Part shown: positions 30,840 to 41,656 of the stretch, piece by piece
Layout: every line of letters begins with the position of its first letter
Numbering within the stretch: the first letter of the stretch is position 1
Source of the DNA: Prorocentrum cordatum
Lineage: Eukaryota; Sar; Dinophyceae; Prorocentrales; Prorocentraceae
Assembly: GCA_963575745.1 (NCBI GenBank)
Contig: CAUYUJ010018571.1
Span: forward strand, 541,475 to 605,474
DNA: 64,000 bases
Reading direction: 5' to 3'
Made by a program: the position numbers and the translations under genes
Notes under the pieces: generated by a model
What the model saw: only the letters and a program-made list of their open reading frames with translations
What the model was told of the DNA's origin: nothing
Database searches by the model: none

Positions 30840-31594
30840 TCGTCGTTGCTCCCGTCGTCGCCGTCGTCGTCATCGTCGCTCTCACCCGCCGCTGGTCGTC
30901 AGGACACCGACGAGGAGAGCGGCGAGGAGGACGGCCCCAGCCTGGCGGCGGATGCTGCGGGTTTCGGCGTGTCCCACGAGCTGCTTGTGCAGAACGGGCT
31001 GCGCGCCACGGGCAGGACACGCTGCCGGTCTGGGAGGGGACAAGGATGCAGCTGTGGGACTCCGCGGCGGGGAGCCCGCCGGCGAGTTGCTACCCTGCTT
31101 TTTGTCCGAAACCCTGGCGTTGCCTCAGCAGGAGCACGCTCCTGATGGGCTCCCGAAGGCGGCGTGCCGTTGCTGGTGTCTCGGCTCCCCCAGCTGCTCC
31201 TCCCAACACTCCGCATACGCAGCGCCATTATCAGACAGCCACAATCGAGCATAGCAGTAGGTCGACAGACTGTCGGTGCGATATCCTCGCGTCTCTGGCG
31301 GCACAGGGCCCGCCATCCCACCCCCCCCTCCCCTCGGGCCGCGCGGGCGGGAGCGCCCCACTCTGGCCCGAGGCCGACGGAGGCGCCGCGGAGGAGGCGA
31401 CGGGCGGGGAGGGGGGCCGTCGCTGCCCGGGCCGCGCCTCCGGCCACGGGTTGGCACGGGCCACGTGGTCGGAGGGGGGCGGCCCCGCGAGCCGCGCGCC
31501 GAGAGGGGCCGACGCGCTCGGCGCGCCGCGCGCTCGACGCAGCGTGCCCTATCTCGTTGGCGCTCCTTGGGGGGGGGGGGGGGACGCTCTGGGG
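30480..31594. other. No gene recognised; GTC/GTGGTC tract
   Basis: Positions 30784-30890 are a GTCGTC/GTGGTCGTGGTC microsatellite. Downstream, a 265-codon + frame (30800-31597) and overlapping minus frames have no motif I know. The short stretch GFGVSHELLVQNGLRATGR in the 30609-31145 frame is protein-like but isolated. Confidence 0.35.
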
Positions 31595-31725
31595 TGAAGT
31601 CGGGCCTGTCCCTCCACAGGGGGAATGTTCAAAAATGGTATTAAGATACAAGGAAGTCTGGGGATGATTGTTTGAGCACGTGTTGACCATTTTGGAGTAC
31701 TTTTGGGGGGACACGCCCGACTTAA
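31595..31725. mobile_element. 8-bp-TSD MITE family, copy 4
   Basis: This is the shortest copy at 131 bp, beginning TGAAGTCGGGCCTGTCCC and ending GGGACACGCCCGACTTAA. The flanks CTCTGGGG (31587-31594) and CTCTAGGG (31726-31733) match at 7 of 8. It has lost much of the AT-rich core. Confidence 0.9.
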
Positions 31726-31974
31726 CTCTAGGGGGGGGGGGCGTACGGTAGTTTCGCGCCGTGTCGATTGGCGGCGACCCTGCCGCTGGCGTTCAGCGTT
31801 GAACGCTGCCAGCGAACCAGGATCGGTCGACCTTGAGCCATCTGGGAAGCGGCGGGTCGGTCAAGGTTGAACGAGCCCTGCGGTGCCAGAAACCAAGCCC
31901 GAAGACGGTACGACACGAACTTGCTGCAATTGATGCAGCTTGGTGCCATTTTGGTTCAGGGGCAGCGCCATGGG

Positions 31975-32120
31975 GGAGATAGGCCCACGGGGGACACGTC
32001 GACCCCCAATCGCCCACGGATCGCCGATTGGGAGGGGCACGCTCGCCCACCCCGCCCGGGAAAGGGCGGGAGTCGCCATCGGGGGCCCGTCGCCGATTCC
32101 AGCTCGATGTTGCCCTCCCT
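31975..32120. repeat. Dispersed GATCGCC repeat, copy 4
   Basis: CGACCCCCAATCGCCCACGG, GATCGCCGATTGGG, CCCCGCCCGGGAAAGGGCGG and CGTCGCCGATTCCAGCTCGA appear in the family order. Confidence 0.65.
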
Positions 32121-32740
32121 AAACGGCCCCCCCCCCGCGTTCCCACTCAGAGGAGGTCCCGAGCCTCCCTGGAAGCTGTCGGGGGCCTCCGCGCGCGTTC
32201 CTGGAAAGGGCGCCAGGGCGGCCCAGGCAGCCTTCGAGAGGGGGCGTGCGGTGCGCGCGCCTGAGCGTGATGGAAGGAGGTGGCCTTAGAATACAGCCAA
32301 GACGCTGAAATAAGGAACCGTTCGGGTTGGGAAGGGGCTCGACGTTCCTTACATTCAGTAGGTCTGTCCATAGCTATTTCTCCAGCGTTCCTCGTCCACG
32401 CAGCCGGGTGTGGGGTCAAAGAAGGGGCTTCGTTCCTTATTTGGCGTTCCTTCTTTCAGAGGCCCGACTGTACGTGCAGAGACCCTACCAGGCAGGACGC
32501 GGCATTCTACAACGCCTCGACGTGCCAGGGGCCGCACAATTGCCAACCGCGAATCGTGGCCTCAGTTCGCTCTATGTGCTCGCCGGTCGGAGGTCGATCC
32601 ACTCGCGACTCCGAGGGCCCAGCGAAGCTGGGCTCCTCGCGTATTATCCAGAAGCGATGCCCAGGCGAGCTAAGGAGGGAAGCACATAAGCTGAAAGCGA
32701 AGGAGCGAGGCCAATCACGGTGAACTGAAAGGGACTTGCG
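32121..32740. other. No gene recognised
   Basis: Frames of 120-147 codons on the + strand (32280-32723, 32327-32689) and a 203-codon minus frame (32507-33118) overlap with balanced composition. No motif is recognised. The phrase CGTTCCTTATTTGGCGTTCC near 32430 repeats parts of GACGTTCCTTACATT near 32340. Confidence 0.3.
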
Positions 32741-33015
32741 GGAGCCTATTGGAGGCCTCTTGGCGTCATTTTGGATCTCTGTTAGTGTTTTTTTGAAAGT
32801 CGTCGATGCACTGTTTGGGTCCTCCCTGGGATCCTCTGGGTGCACTCTTGGGCTATTGGAGACCATCAGGCAAGCGGGGGTTGAGATTCGGCTCTCCCCC
32901 GTCGGAGCCGAAGTGATCACATCTAGGGACGGTCTTGGGTTGCTCTTGGGGGCTTTGGGGCCCTCTTGGAGCTCCTCTCTGCCCCTCTTGAGTCTCTCTT
33001 GGGCGATCTTGGACC
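32741..33015 (+). repeat. G-rich element fragment, copy 4
   Basis: GGAGGCCTCTTGG, GGGGCCCTCTTGGAGC and TCTCTTGGGCGATCTTGG variants occur without the conserved islands. Confidence 0.6.
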
Positions 33016-33084
33016 CATCCCGCTGCCTCGGCCTCGGAAGGCCATCGAAAGCGAACGGGCGAGAAAGCACGCACCCAAACACAA

Positions 33085-33120
33085 ACATAATCGCACACAC
33101 GCACACACATACACACATCA
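33085..33120 (+). repeat. (CA)n tract
   Basis: CACACACGCACACACATACA lies at about 33092-33120. Confidence 0.9.
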
Positions 33121-33770
33121 GTGGAACATAGTTTTGGATCGGTCTGAGCGACAGGCGGAATTCGCCTCGCTAGTCGCCTCATTCGTGGCTGCTGGCTGCA
33201 GTCGTCGCGTAGGCAGACTCCGCCTGGCCCGAGGCTGTGAGGGGTCCAGGCGACGGGCGGGAAGTACCCCCATCGGTCGCCTTGTTGGTCGCTGTTGGTT
33301 GCAGCGGTCGCGTTTTGGAGGCCCCGCCTGGCTCAGCGTCGATCCGATCGACTCTCTGCCATCCCAGGGCACGCCCAACCAGCCAACGAACCTCTCGTCT
33401 CATCCTTCTCCCTCCTCCGCTCCTGCCCCCAAACCCCCCTCCGTCTTCCCTCCCTCCCCCCCCCTGGCACCCTCCCTCCTCCCTACCCCCCTGGCTCCCT
33501 CACCACGACCCTCCCCTCCCTGTCTCCTCCCTCCTCTCCCCCTCTCCCACCTCCTCTCCCCTCCCTCTCACGCCGTGTCTTGTGAGGATCCCTGCGCCCG
33601 CCTGAGCCCCGAACCCGTGAGCGACCGCCTCCCGATCGGCCCACCCGCGCCGAAGCACCCTCCTCCCCCCGCAGGAGGGACTCGTCCCTGCAGTGACGGC
33701 GGCAGGGCCGGGGGCGCTGGGCGCCGCCGTGCCCGCAGATGGCCGCACGCGTGCGCGCGCGGCCCGGCGC
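33121..33770. other. No gene; C/T-rich run
   Basis: Two related segments containing CGCCTYGTTGGTCGCTG and GAGGCCCCGCCTGGC lie at about 33160-33345. Positions 33380-33590 are almost pure pyrimidine with CCCTCC repeats. A 293-codon + frame (32966-33847) spans this and is judged spurious. Confidence 0.4.
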
Positions 33771-33777
33771 GACACCC

Positions 33778-34075
33778 AGGAGGAGGAGGAGGAGGAGGAG
33801 GAGGAGGAGGAGGAGGAACAGTGTCGAGGAGGAGGGGGGAGGGATGATATCGAGGAGGACGAGGAGCAGCAGCGAGGTGGAACAACGTCGAGGAGGAAGA
33901 GGCAGAGTAACAATGTCGAGAAAAGGGAGGAGGACAAATATCGAGGAAGAGGAGGAGGAGCAGTGACGAGAAGTTGTTTCGCGCTATCTACCCCTCTTGG
34001 TCCTCCTGGAGGGGGAGATTGGGAGCAGGAGGAGGAGGAGGGAGAACAGGCCGAAAAAGAAGAGCAGTAAGAGTG
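33778..34075 (+). repeat. GGA/GAG purine tract
   Basis: A pure GAG run lies at about 33778-33817, then purine-rich sequence with CGAGGAGGA repeats, ending near 34075. Confidence 0.9.
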
Positions 34076-34139
34076 ATTGGACGCCTGGTCTTCCTCGCGG
34101 TGGCTGCTGGTCTCGAGCGCTAATGTAAAGAAGCTTGCG

Positions 34140-37100
34140 TGTGCGATGATGTTGCGGGGGGGATTCGTCGGCGGGTCGTACGGCTCGAAAGCCAATGCCA
34201 ACAACGATTTCCCGCTGATTGCAATTTACAACGACATGCCGCAGTTCGCGATTTCTGTCACTTCGCGCAATCTGGTCGACGCAGGCGACGACCATTTGGC
34301 ACAGCAGTACGGGAAGGTTGGGGGTTGGTCGGTGGCGTGGCTGGGCCCTTTTGGGAGCTTTTTGAGGGCCTCTTGGGAACCTCTTGGGGCGGATTGGGGG
34401 TATCTGCTGGGACGCGTGGGGGCTTGCTGGGGCCTTTGGGGGGGGCCTCTTAAGGGGGCAAAGAGAACCTGTTCGGTTCTTCCTACCCCTCTTTGCCTAT
34501 CCTGGGGCCCTCTTGGGGCAATATTTGGCCGTCTTGTGCCCCTCTTTGGGCCGTCCTGGAACCCTCTTGGGCCATCTTGGTGCCCTCGTAGGTGGGTCTC
34601 TTGGGCAGTTTTGGAGCGGTCTACGGGGCCTCTTGGGCCGTCTCTTGGAGCGTCGTTAGCTCGAGAAAACGATGACCCCAGAAACGATGAAACAGTCTAA
34701 GGACAGCCATTGACCTGTGCATCTCGGGCCCTCTCATGAAGGCCCTTGGGGCGTTTGTAAGGCCTTTTGGGCCTGCTGGGGGGCCCTCTTGGGGCGGACG
34801 GCTTGGATGTTCGGCGCGTGTTCCTTCTCTGAGGCCCCTTTTGGGGCCGTCTTGGGGCCCTCTTGGGCCGGCTTGGGCGCCCCTTGGGCCGTCTTGGGGT
34901 TTCTTTAGGCCATCTTGGGGCCCTCTTGGAGGCCTCTTGGGCCGTCTTCGTGTGGTTTGTGGGACCTCTTGGACCGTTGTGGAGCGTCGGGCAGCAGAAA
35001 AGGCGCCAGCATCAATTTGTCGCTGCTTGCGATTCACAACAACCTGCCGCAGATCGCGATTTCTGTCACTTCGCGCAATCAAGTCGACGCAGGCGACGAC
35101 CATTTGGCACAGCAGCACGGGAGGGTTGGGGGTTGGTCGCAGGTCGATGGTGGGTCGCGGGGTAGGTCGGGGGTGATTGACGGGCGGGTCGCGGGGTTGA
35201 TCTCGGGGTGGATCGCGGGGGGGTCGGGGGGCGGGTCGCGATGCGGGTCGCGGGGCCGGTCGCGGGCGGGCGACGACAACAAGGGCACTGACCATAGTGA
35301 TAACGACAATTTGCAGCGCGGAACCACACTTCACCCATGCACCCCGGAACGGATCAAGACTTCTTGGCCTCCCCATGCCGACATAACCAGTGGTGTCAGG
35401 AAATTGGGGATCGCAGCGAGTTTCTATCTTAGGGCACGGAGCAACGCCATGTCCGTGTGTGGCACAGTCCGTGGGGGTGGTCGGTACTTCCGCTGACCTG
35501 GGCTTGTCTTGCACGGGCTGTTGCAGGTGACCTCCAGCACCAAGGGGTGCTGTGCTTATTTCTCTGTAGCGATTGTAACGGTCTGGCGTGATGATCAGTT
35601 GTGCGCGTTTCTTGGAACACAAGTTTCCGCGGGGGAGTTGTTTACAATATCCTAGAGGTTTACGCCATTCCGCCGATCCCGAGAAGAGGCGGGGAGTCCA
35701 CGGTTGAGACGTCGTCTTGGAGGCAGTTTGAAGCGGCGTGGGGCCCGTTTGGGGGCCTCTTTTGGGACTTTGGGGAGCCCTTGGGGCTTATTGGGGGCAT
35801 CTTCTGGGCCGCGTGGGGGATTGTTGGGGCCTTTGCGGGGCCTCTTGGAGGGACAGGTAAGCAGTTCAATTCGTCCTATCCCTCTTTGCTTATCCTCGGG
35901 CCCTCTTGGGGTAATATGTCGCCGTCTTGGGCCCCTCTTTAGACAGCCTTGGAACCTTCTTGGGCCGTCCTGGTGCCCTCGTAGGGGTCTCTTGGGCAGT
36001 TTTGGAGAGGTCTACGGGGCCTCTTGGGCCGTCTTTTGGATCGTCGGAAGCTCGAGAAGAGGAGAAAGTGTTGTGTTTATTTCACTGTAGCGATTGTAAC
36101 GGTCGGGCCTGATAATCGGTTGTGCGCGTTATTTGGAACACAAGATTCCGCGTGGGAGTTGTTCACAATATCCAAGAGGTTTACGCCATTCTGTCGATCC
36201 CGAAAGGAGGCGGGATGCCCTCGGTTGAGACGTTGTGGGTGTCATGGGCTCTACTTGAGGACTAGCGTGGGCGTTTTGAGAGCTGTTTGGTGGCGTGGTG
36301 GGGCCCGTTTGAGGGCCTTTGTTGGGCCCCTTGGGAACCTCTTGGGGCTTATTGGCGGTATCTGCTGGGCCGCGTGGGGGCTTGCTGGGGCCTTTTGGGG
36401 GGGGCCTCTTAGGGGGGGAACGATAAGCTGTTCGGTTTGTCCTATCCCTCTTTGCCTATCCTGGTGCCTTCTTGGGGCAATGTTTGGCCGTCCTGTGCCC
36501 CTCTTTAGACCAGCTTGGATCTCTCTTGTGCCGTCTTGGTGCCCTCGTAGGTGGGTCTCTTGGGCAGTTTTGGAGCGGTCTACGGGGCCTCTTGGGCCGT
36601 TTTTTGAAGCGTCGGAAGTTCGAGAAGACGATGACCCCAGAAACGACGAACAGCTTAAGGACAGTCATTGATTTGTGCCTCTCGGGCCATCTCGTGAAGG
36701 CTCTTGGGGCGCGTTTGTAAGGCCTTGTGGGGCCTGCTGGGGGACCTCTTGGGGCGGACGGCTCGGATGTTCGGCGCGTGTTCCTTCTCTGAGGCCCCTT
36801 TTGGGGCCGTCTTGGGGCCCTCTTGGGCCGGCTTGGGCGCCCCTTGGGCCGTCTTGGGGTTTCTTTAGGCCATCTTGGGGCCCTCTTGGAGGCCTCTTGG
36901 GCCGTCTTCGTGTGGTTTGTGGGACCTCTTGGACCGTTGTGGAGCGTCGGGCAGCAGAAAAGGCGCCAGCATCAATTTGTCGCTGCTTGCGATTCACAAC
37001 AACCTGCCGCAGATCGCGATTTCTGTCACTTCGCGCAATCAAGTCGACGCAGGCGACGACCATTTGGCACAGCAGCACGGGAGGGTTGGGGGTTGGTCGC

Positions 37101-37440
37101 AGGTCGATGGTGGGTCGCGGGGCCCCCAAGACGCCCCGTGGGCCGTCTTGGGGCGCTCTTAGGCCGTCTTGGGGCCCTCTCGGAGGCTTCTTGGGCTGTC
37201 CTGGGCTGTCCTGGGGGCCTCTTTGGGCCGTCCTGGAGCGCCGGAAAATAGAAACAGCGAGGATTCCAAACGCTTACAAATACCTCAGGAAGACCATTGA
37301 TGTTTGCCTCTCGGGCGGCCTTGTTGGCACCATGGATACAACACTAAAACGGGTCGACTCCAGAATCAGACATGGGCAAGAGGGGAAATGCACAAGATGG
37401 ACAACCTCTTGGGGCGTCTAGGGCCTGTCGTGAGCGTCGG
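34140..37440 (+). repeat. Segmental duplication of G-rich element modules
   Basis: Positions 34480-35162 recur at 36440-37122 with an offset of about 1960 bp, and the last 362 bp (34801-35162) are almost identical. A module with GCAGGCGACGACCATTTGGC occurs three times (34281, 35089, 37049). A further module (GTAGCGATTGTAACGGTC to GGTTTACGCCATTC) occurs at about 35565 and 36086, 521 bp apart. G-rich minisatellite fills the gaps. A 36-residue frame over the GCAGGCGACG module is open in all three copies, but its changes fall at all codon positions, so I do not call a gene. Confidence 0.85.
35125..35275 (+). repeat. GGGTCGCGGG minisatellite
   Basis: GGTCGCGGGG and GGGTCGCGATGC variants repeat every 8-14 bp. 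The same lexicon in the opposite orientation occurs at 62215-62350. Confidence 0.75.
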
Positions 37441-37541
37441 GGGCCAATCTTTCAGCGATTCGGGACCGTCGGGAGTTGTTTTCAATCTTTCTGATTGTGA
37501 TTATTGGGAGGTTGAACTTTGATCCAGGCTAGCCCTGAATA

Positions 37542-37741
37542 TCGGCGGCGTGCCGAGGGGGGGAAGTAAGAGCAGGCAGGCCTTCTCGGAAGGCGGCGGG
37601 GCTTCTCAGAAACCCTCCGCCCTTCTGAGGAGCCGTCTCTGTCTTCCCAGGAGGTTTGTCAAGGTTCTCAGAAGGCTGAAGCTTTCTGAGCCTTCTGAGA
37701 AGGTCAGCCCCCTCTGTCTTCCCCACTTGGCGCGCCGCCGA
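37542..37741. mobile_element. CGGCGGCG foldback element, copy 2
   Basis: The 200-bp element starts TCGGCGGCGTGCCGAGGGGG and ends ACTTGGCGCGCCGCCGA. The arms continue through GCCTTCTCGGAAGG and CCTTCTGAGAAGG. The 5-bp duplication GAATA lies at 37537-37541 and 37742-37746. The core has more CTTCTGAG palindromes. The diverged partner is at 1474-1688. Confidence 0.85.
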
Positions 37742-37746
37742 GAATA

Positions 37747-38764
37747 GTATAGCTTACTAGATCTTTCATCGGAATTCTTAGTCACTTCTCACCCTACCGA
37801 AGAGTCCCACAGTTTGTTCGCACTGGTGTCATCGGAGTTGCCACATAACAATATTCCCTCACAGGGCGAACCACCAGTGGAGGAAAGCATCGGGACTCTT
37901 TTCTCGTTTAGTTCCCCCCCAAGGCGTAGCGTTTTGGCTTGGCTCCGATGAAGGGCATGCGTGGCGCAACACGTGAGGGTCGTGTCCAAGGAGACAAAGA
38001 GCTTGTCCTCCCCAACATGAAGTACCACATGGACTTGAGGTCGTCTTCGTACGTTCCTACGCGCACATGGGCCCATGGACGGGTTCATGGCATCAGCGTG
38101 CAATCCTTCGGTAGCAAAGCATGGAAATTTTGTATACCGTCGTACGTATGGTTTTAGAGCGCACTAGCGTCTATTAGCGTCTGGTAATCAGTGAGGCATC
38201 GCCGATTTAGCTTCGATTCACGCCGACTAGCGCACATTCGCAAGAGTGATTAAGACGATCCAGGAGGCCCCCATGAGTTGCCGCAAAGCACAATTCCCAT
38301 GGCGCGAATGCAGATCGACTCTTCAGACGGTATGTTGCGGGGTGCCCACCATGACGGCTTGCAAGGCAAAGGAAATTCTCATGCACATAATGCAGATCGA
38401 ACATTGTTCAGATCCGATGTCGCGAGCAATACAGCTTCATGAACAAACACGACCCGAGCCCTTGATCAGAGTTTTGTTAGTTTTCTAGTTTGATCCTTGA
38501 ATTGTTGCCGTTCAGTCTTGATCGAGCCCTCCTCCGCTCTGCACCGTATGTTATGTAGTTTTAGGGATTTAGCGCGTTTTAGCGCGGGCTGGCTATTGCC
38601 TCGGCCAGTGGCCGGCCGCGTTTAGCGCGGGCTAGCCCAACGGTGAGCAAGAGAAAAACGATTGACGCGCCGCGTTCCGATTGTCGCGACGGTAATTCTT
38701 GACGCTTCGCGTGAGACTGGACGGGGCGAGAGAGGAAGAGACATGCATAGTCAAACAGCGATGG
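37747..38764. other. No gene recognised
   Basis: The composition is balanced, with small frames (60-104 codons) on both strands. The direct repeat TTTAGCGCGGGCT occurs near 38577 and 38621 around a GGCCAGTGGCCGGCC dyad. One minus frame (37789-38103) is protein-like but unrecognised. Confidence 0.35.
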
Positions 38765-39035
38765 AAGCTTGGGAGGCTCCGTGGCCATCTCGAGCCGTCT
38801 TGGAGCGGTCTTGGGGCCGCTGGGAGCATCTCCGGAGCCATCTTGAGCCACCTTTGGCTGTCTGAGCCATCTTGGAGGTCATCTTGGGCTCTCTGAGGCC
38901 GCTCGGGGGCCTCTCGGGGGCTTCTTGGAGCCCTCTTGGAGCCCTCTTGGGGCCTCTTGGGGCGCTAGTGGAACCCTCTTGGGGGCCTCTGGGGAGCCCT
39001 GGAGGGCCTCTTGGGGCCATCTTGGAGGCGGTCGG
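38765..39035 (+). repeat. G-rich element fragment, copy 5
   Basis: GAGCCATCTTGGAGG and GGGGCCTCTTGGGGC variants occur, with three AGCCCTCTTGG units in a row at about 38930-38955. Confidence 0.65.
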
Positions 39036-39748
39036 TCGGAAGAGGGGTGGGGTACTCGATTTAGGTCCGCCCCTCGGGGGCCACGATCCTGGTGAGGGGT
39101 GGCAAAAATGACCCTCCCAATGGCCGAAAAAGGAGCCTCCGACACCTCGGGACCCCTCCCAAAAAACCTTAGGCAGGGGAGGGGGCCGATCCTGCTCGGC
39201 GTCGTCTATCCTTCCTCCTCTTTACCCCTGCTCCCCTCGTCCTTGCTCTTCTTCAGGCTCCGGCGCCACCCCCTCTGTGGTCCTTCCCCATCTCTCCACC
39301 CACTCCCCCGCCGCCTGTGCCTCATCCTCCCCCGCGGGCCTCCTCGTCCCGCCCCACGTCCTCCCTGTCGACACTTCTCCGTCGCCCGCCGTCTCCTCCA
39401 TGCTCTCCCTCCTTCTCCCCTCCTTGTGCAGCTGCTTATCATGAGTGTTATCATCCTCTCCCTTTCTGGCGACCTACAGACTTGAGACTTCTCGCGTATG
39501 TTTTTTCGCATCGATGATTCCAGAATGTGGTATTGATTATCACGTGTGTATGCGTGTTCCAGACCGGATGGTCTTCAATATTCAAGAGAAGTTAGCATTA
39601 TTTCTGTAGCGTTGGCCACATTGCCCGTTCGGTGTATTGATTATGTCGGCCCGATTGTCGTTCTCGTCCCAGCACGGCCATATTTCAGGATCGGACGTGT
39701 TTCTTCCTCGTCTTTGCTATGTCCCACCTCTCCCCTCCTCCGCCTCCC
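39036..39748. other. No gene; C/T-rich run
   Basis: Positions 39205-39430 are pyrimidine-rich. The remainder is ordinary sequence with no recognised frame. Confidence 0.35.
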
Positions 39749-39902
39749 GGCACCTCTCCATCTCCCAGTCTGCAAGTAGGCCCCCTCGCCGTTGCACAGC
39801 AAACGACGGATCGAGTCCTGCGGCTGGCACCTCTCCATCTCCCAGTCTGCAAGTAGGCCCCCTCGCCGTTGCACAGCAAACGACGGATCGAGTCCTGCGG
39901 CT
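39749..39902 (+). repeat. 77-bp perfect tandem duplication
   Basis: GGCACCTCTCCATCTCCCAG starts at 39749 and again at 39826. I see no mismatch between the two copies, so the duplication is recent. The same 20-mer makes duplicated minus-strand peptides, but no gene is implied. Confidence 0.95.
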
Positions 39903-39904
39903 GC

Positions 39905-40035
39905 CATGCGGGGGCGAGAAGAGGATCAGCAGAAGAAGGGAGTGGTACAGAAGAAAAGGAGGAAGTAGGAGGAGAGAACACGGGAAGAAGGACGAGCAGG
40001 AGGAGGAGATGGAGGAGGAGGGGAAGGACCAGGCG
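39905..40035 (+). repeat. GAG/GAA purine tract
   Basis: Imperfect AGAAGA and GAGGAGGAG triplets give a Glu/Arg-rich frame. Confidence 0.75.
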
Positions 40036-40344
40036 GACAGGTGGCAAGCTCACGAGGATGGCGACGATCGTCATTCGGCCCTTGCGTTCGACGACCTGTT
40101 GGACAACTGGCGCCCGCCCCGCCGCCGTTCCCCCCGCCTGTCGCACCGAAGGGCCCGCCCGCCTCTGGGCGTGCGCGCCCGCCCCGATGACGGCCGTGCA
40201 CGGCGCGCGGGGGCCGCACCCCTCCGGCCACGGAGCCGACGCGGCGACCGCCCGGCTTTGCCCCGGATGCCGAAAGATGCGACGCCGGCTCCGATTTACC
40301 GTTCCAGGCCCCGACTCCAGGGTCCAGCGCGGCTCGGCCGATCC

Positions 40345-40510
40345 AATTCGATGCTGTCGAACCGAGGTCTAAGATCGTGGTCGATTCGGGGAGGGTGCCC
40401 TGATGCTCTTCGTGTTTGTTGGATGTTTTTGTGCATCCTGGTGGTGGGTACCCTCGATTGCTTTTCATCCTGGCCGGCGGGGGGGTCTTCTGTTCTTGAA
40501 GGGTGTTATT
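40345..40510 (+). repeat. Dispersed repeat pair, member B
   Basis: It aligns with 260-470: ATTCGGGGAGGGTGCC, TCTTCGTGTTTGTTGGATG, TTGTGCATCCTGG and GGGTACCCTCG appear in the same order. It lacks the (TG)n expansion of the first copy. Confidence 0.65.
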
Positions 40511-40548
40511 GCGAAGGCCTTACGGCCGGTGCCGCCGACCCTGAAGGG

Positions 40549-40549
40549 G

Positions 40550-40607
<58 letters not shown>

Positions 40608-40608
40608 T
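40549..40608 (+). repeat. (GAC)n tract
   Basis: About 19 uninterrupted GAC triplets, read as poly-Asp in the + frame. Confidence 0.95.
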
Positions 40609-40629
40609 GGGTCAGAGTCCCCAGGGATT

Positions 40630-41265
40630 CTGTGTGGGGTCTCTTCGGAGCGCTCTCGGAGGCCTCTGGGGGGCAGTTTTGGGGGCCCCTTGTGAGCATC
40701 TTATAGGCCTCTTGGGAGCCTCTTGGGAGCCTCTTGGGGCTTTCTGTGGGCTTCCTCGGGGCCTCTTGGAGCCTCTTGGGTGCCTTTTGGGGGCTTCTCG
40801 GAGCCTCTCGGTGCAGAGGGCTCGAAATGTCCGTCTGGTTGCCTGTCTGGGAATCCTCTTGGGGGCCTCTTGGGCTGTCTTGCAGGCGTCTTGGGCCGTC
40901 TTCGGGCCGTTTGGCCCGTTTCGGGACCCTCTTGAAGGCCTCTTGGGGCGATCGTTGGAGCCTCTTGGGCCGTTTTGGACCGTCGGGAGGCTGAAAAGGC
41001 GAGATCGCCTAAATCCTTCAACAACTGAAATCTGTGAATTGTGCCTCTTGGGGCTCTCTTGGGAGTGCTCTTCGAGCCCTCTTGGAGCGTCTTCCAGCCC
41101 TCGTGGGCCGTCTGTAGGCTGGCCGTAAAGACGTCTTGGACCGATCCTATGGCGATTCGGGGTCCTCTTGGACCGTCTTGGGGGCCTCTTGGGGCACTCT
41201 TGGCTCGTCTTGGGACCTGTTTGGGCCCCAGGACCCGGGATCCCCTCGCGACTCCCCCCGGGACC
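40630..41265 (+). repeat. G-rich GCCTCTTGGGGC element, copy 6
   Basis: It has three TTGGGAGCCTC units in a row near 40707-40735, the island GAGGGCTCGAAATGTCCGTC near 40817, and the island GTCGGGAGGCTGAAAAGGCG near 40982 followed by CTTCAACAACTGAAATC. Both islands lie in the same order as in the copy at 4410-5050. Confidence 0.8.
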
Positions 41266-41640
41266 CCCCCCCCCAACCCCCCCCCTACGCTTGGCAGGGA
41301 AGGGATCAAAAGGACGGGGCTTCCCTTCGACTCAATTACAACGTTGCTCAATTTCGTTTTGGTTGGCGCGCTTGAGGAGGAGGACCCAGGCAAAGGCGAG
41401 GGCGGCGACGGGCCCAAGGAAGGAGAGGGAGCGGCGACGGCGACGACGACGTCGACGAATACGAGTCAAACGGAACAGCCTCTTCACACGCCGACAGGGT
41501 CGGCAGATTCTGTCCTAGTTAGGTCCGATTGTACAGATTTCGCCCGGCTCGGTCCGATTCGATCTCGATAACCCCAGGAAGCATTTAAGAACCCCCCCCC
41601 CCTTCCGGCAAATCGATAACCCTTCCGCACCCTGGAAGCG
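41266..41640. other. No gene recognised
   Basis: A C-run lies at 41265-41285, with a short GACGGCGACGACGACG tract at 41435-41455. A 176-codon frame has no motif. Confidence 0.35.
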
Positions 41641-41656
41641 TTACCTGGCACCAGGA

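Noticed and set aside
7717-31725. TTAA at the ends of the four-copy MITE family as a piggyBac signature
   Set aside because: TTAA is not kept at every end (TGAA, CGAA and CTGA also occur), and the better supported duplication is the 8-mer just outside, so TTAA is part of the inverted end.
31939-31960. Possible relict of the dinoflagellate spliced leader
   Set aside because: GCCATTTTGGTTCAGG resembles the 3' part of the leader (GCCATTTTGGCTCAAG, recalled), but only 15 of 22 positions match overall and no plausible gene follows, so it does not mark a retroposed mRNA.
34190-37100. 36-residue frame conserved in three copies of the GCAGGCGACG module
   Set aside because: Differences between copies hit first, second and third codon positions alike (for example Tyr/His, Asp/Asn, Met/Leu), so the openness follows from recent duplication and not from selection.
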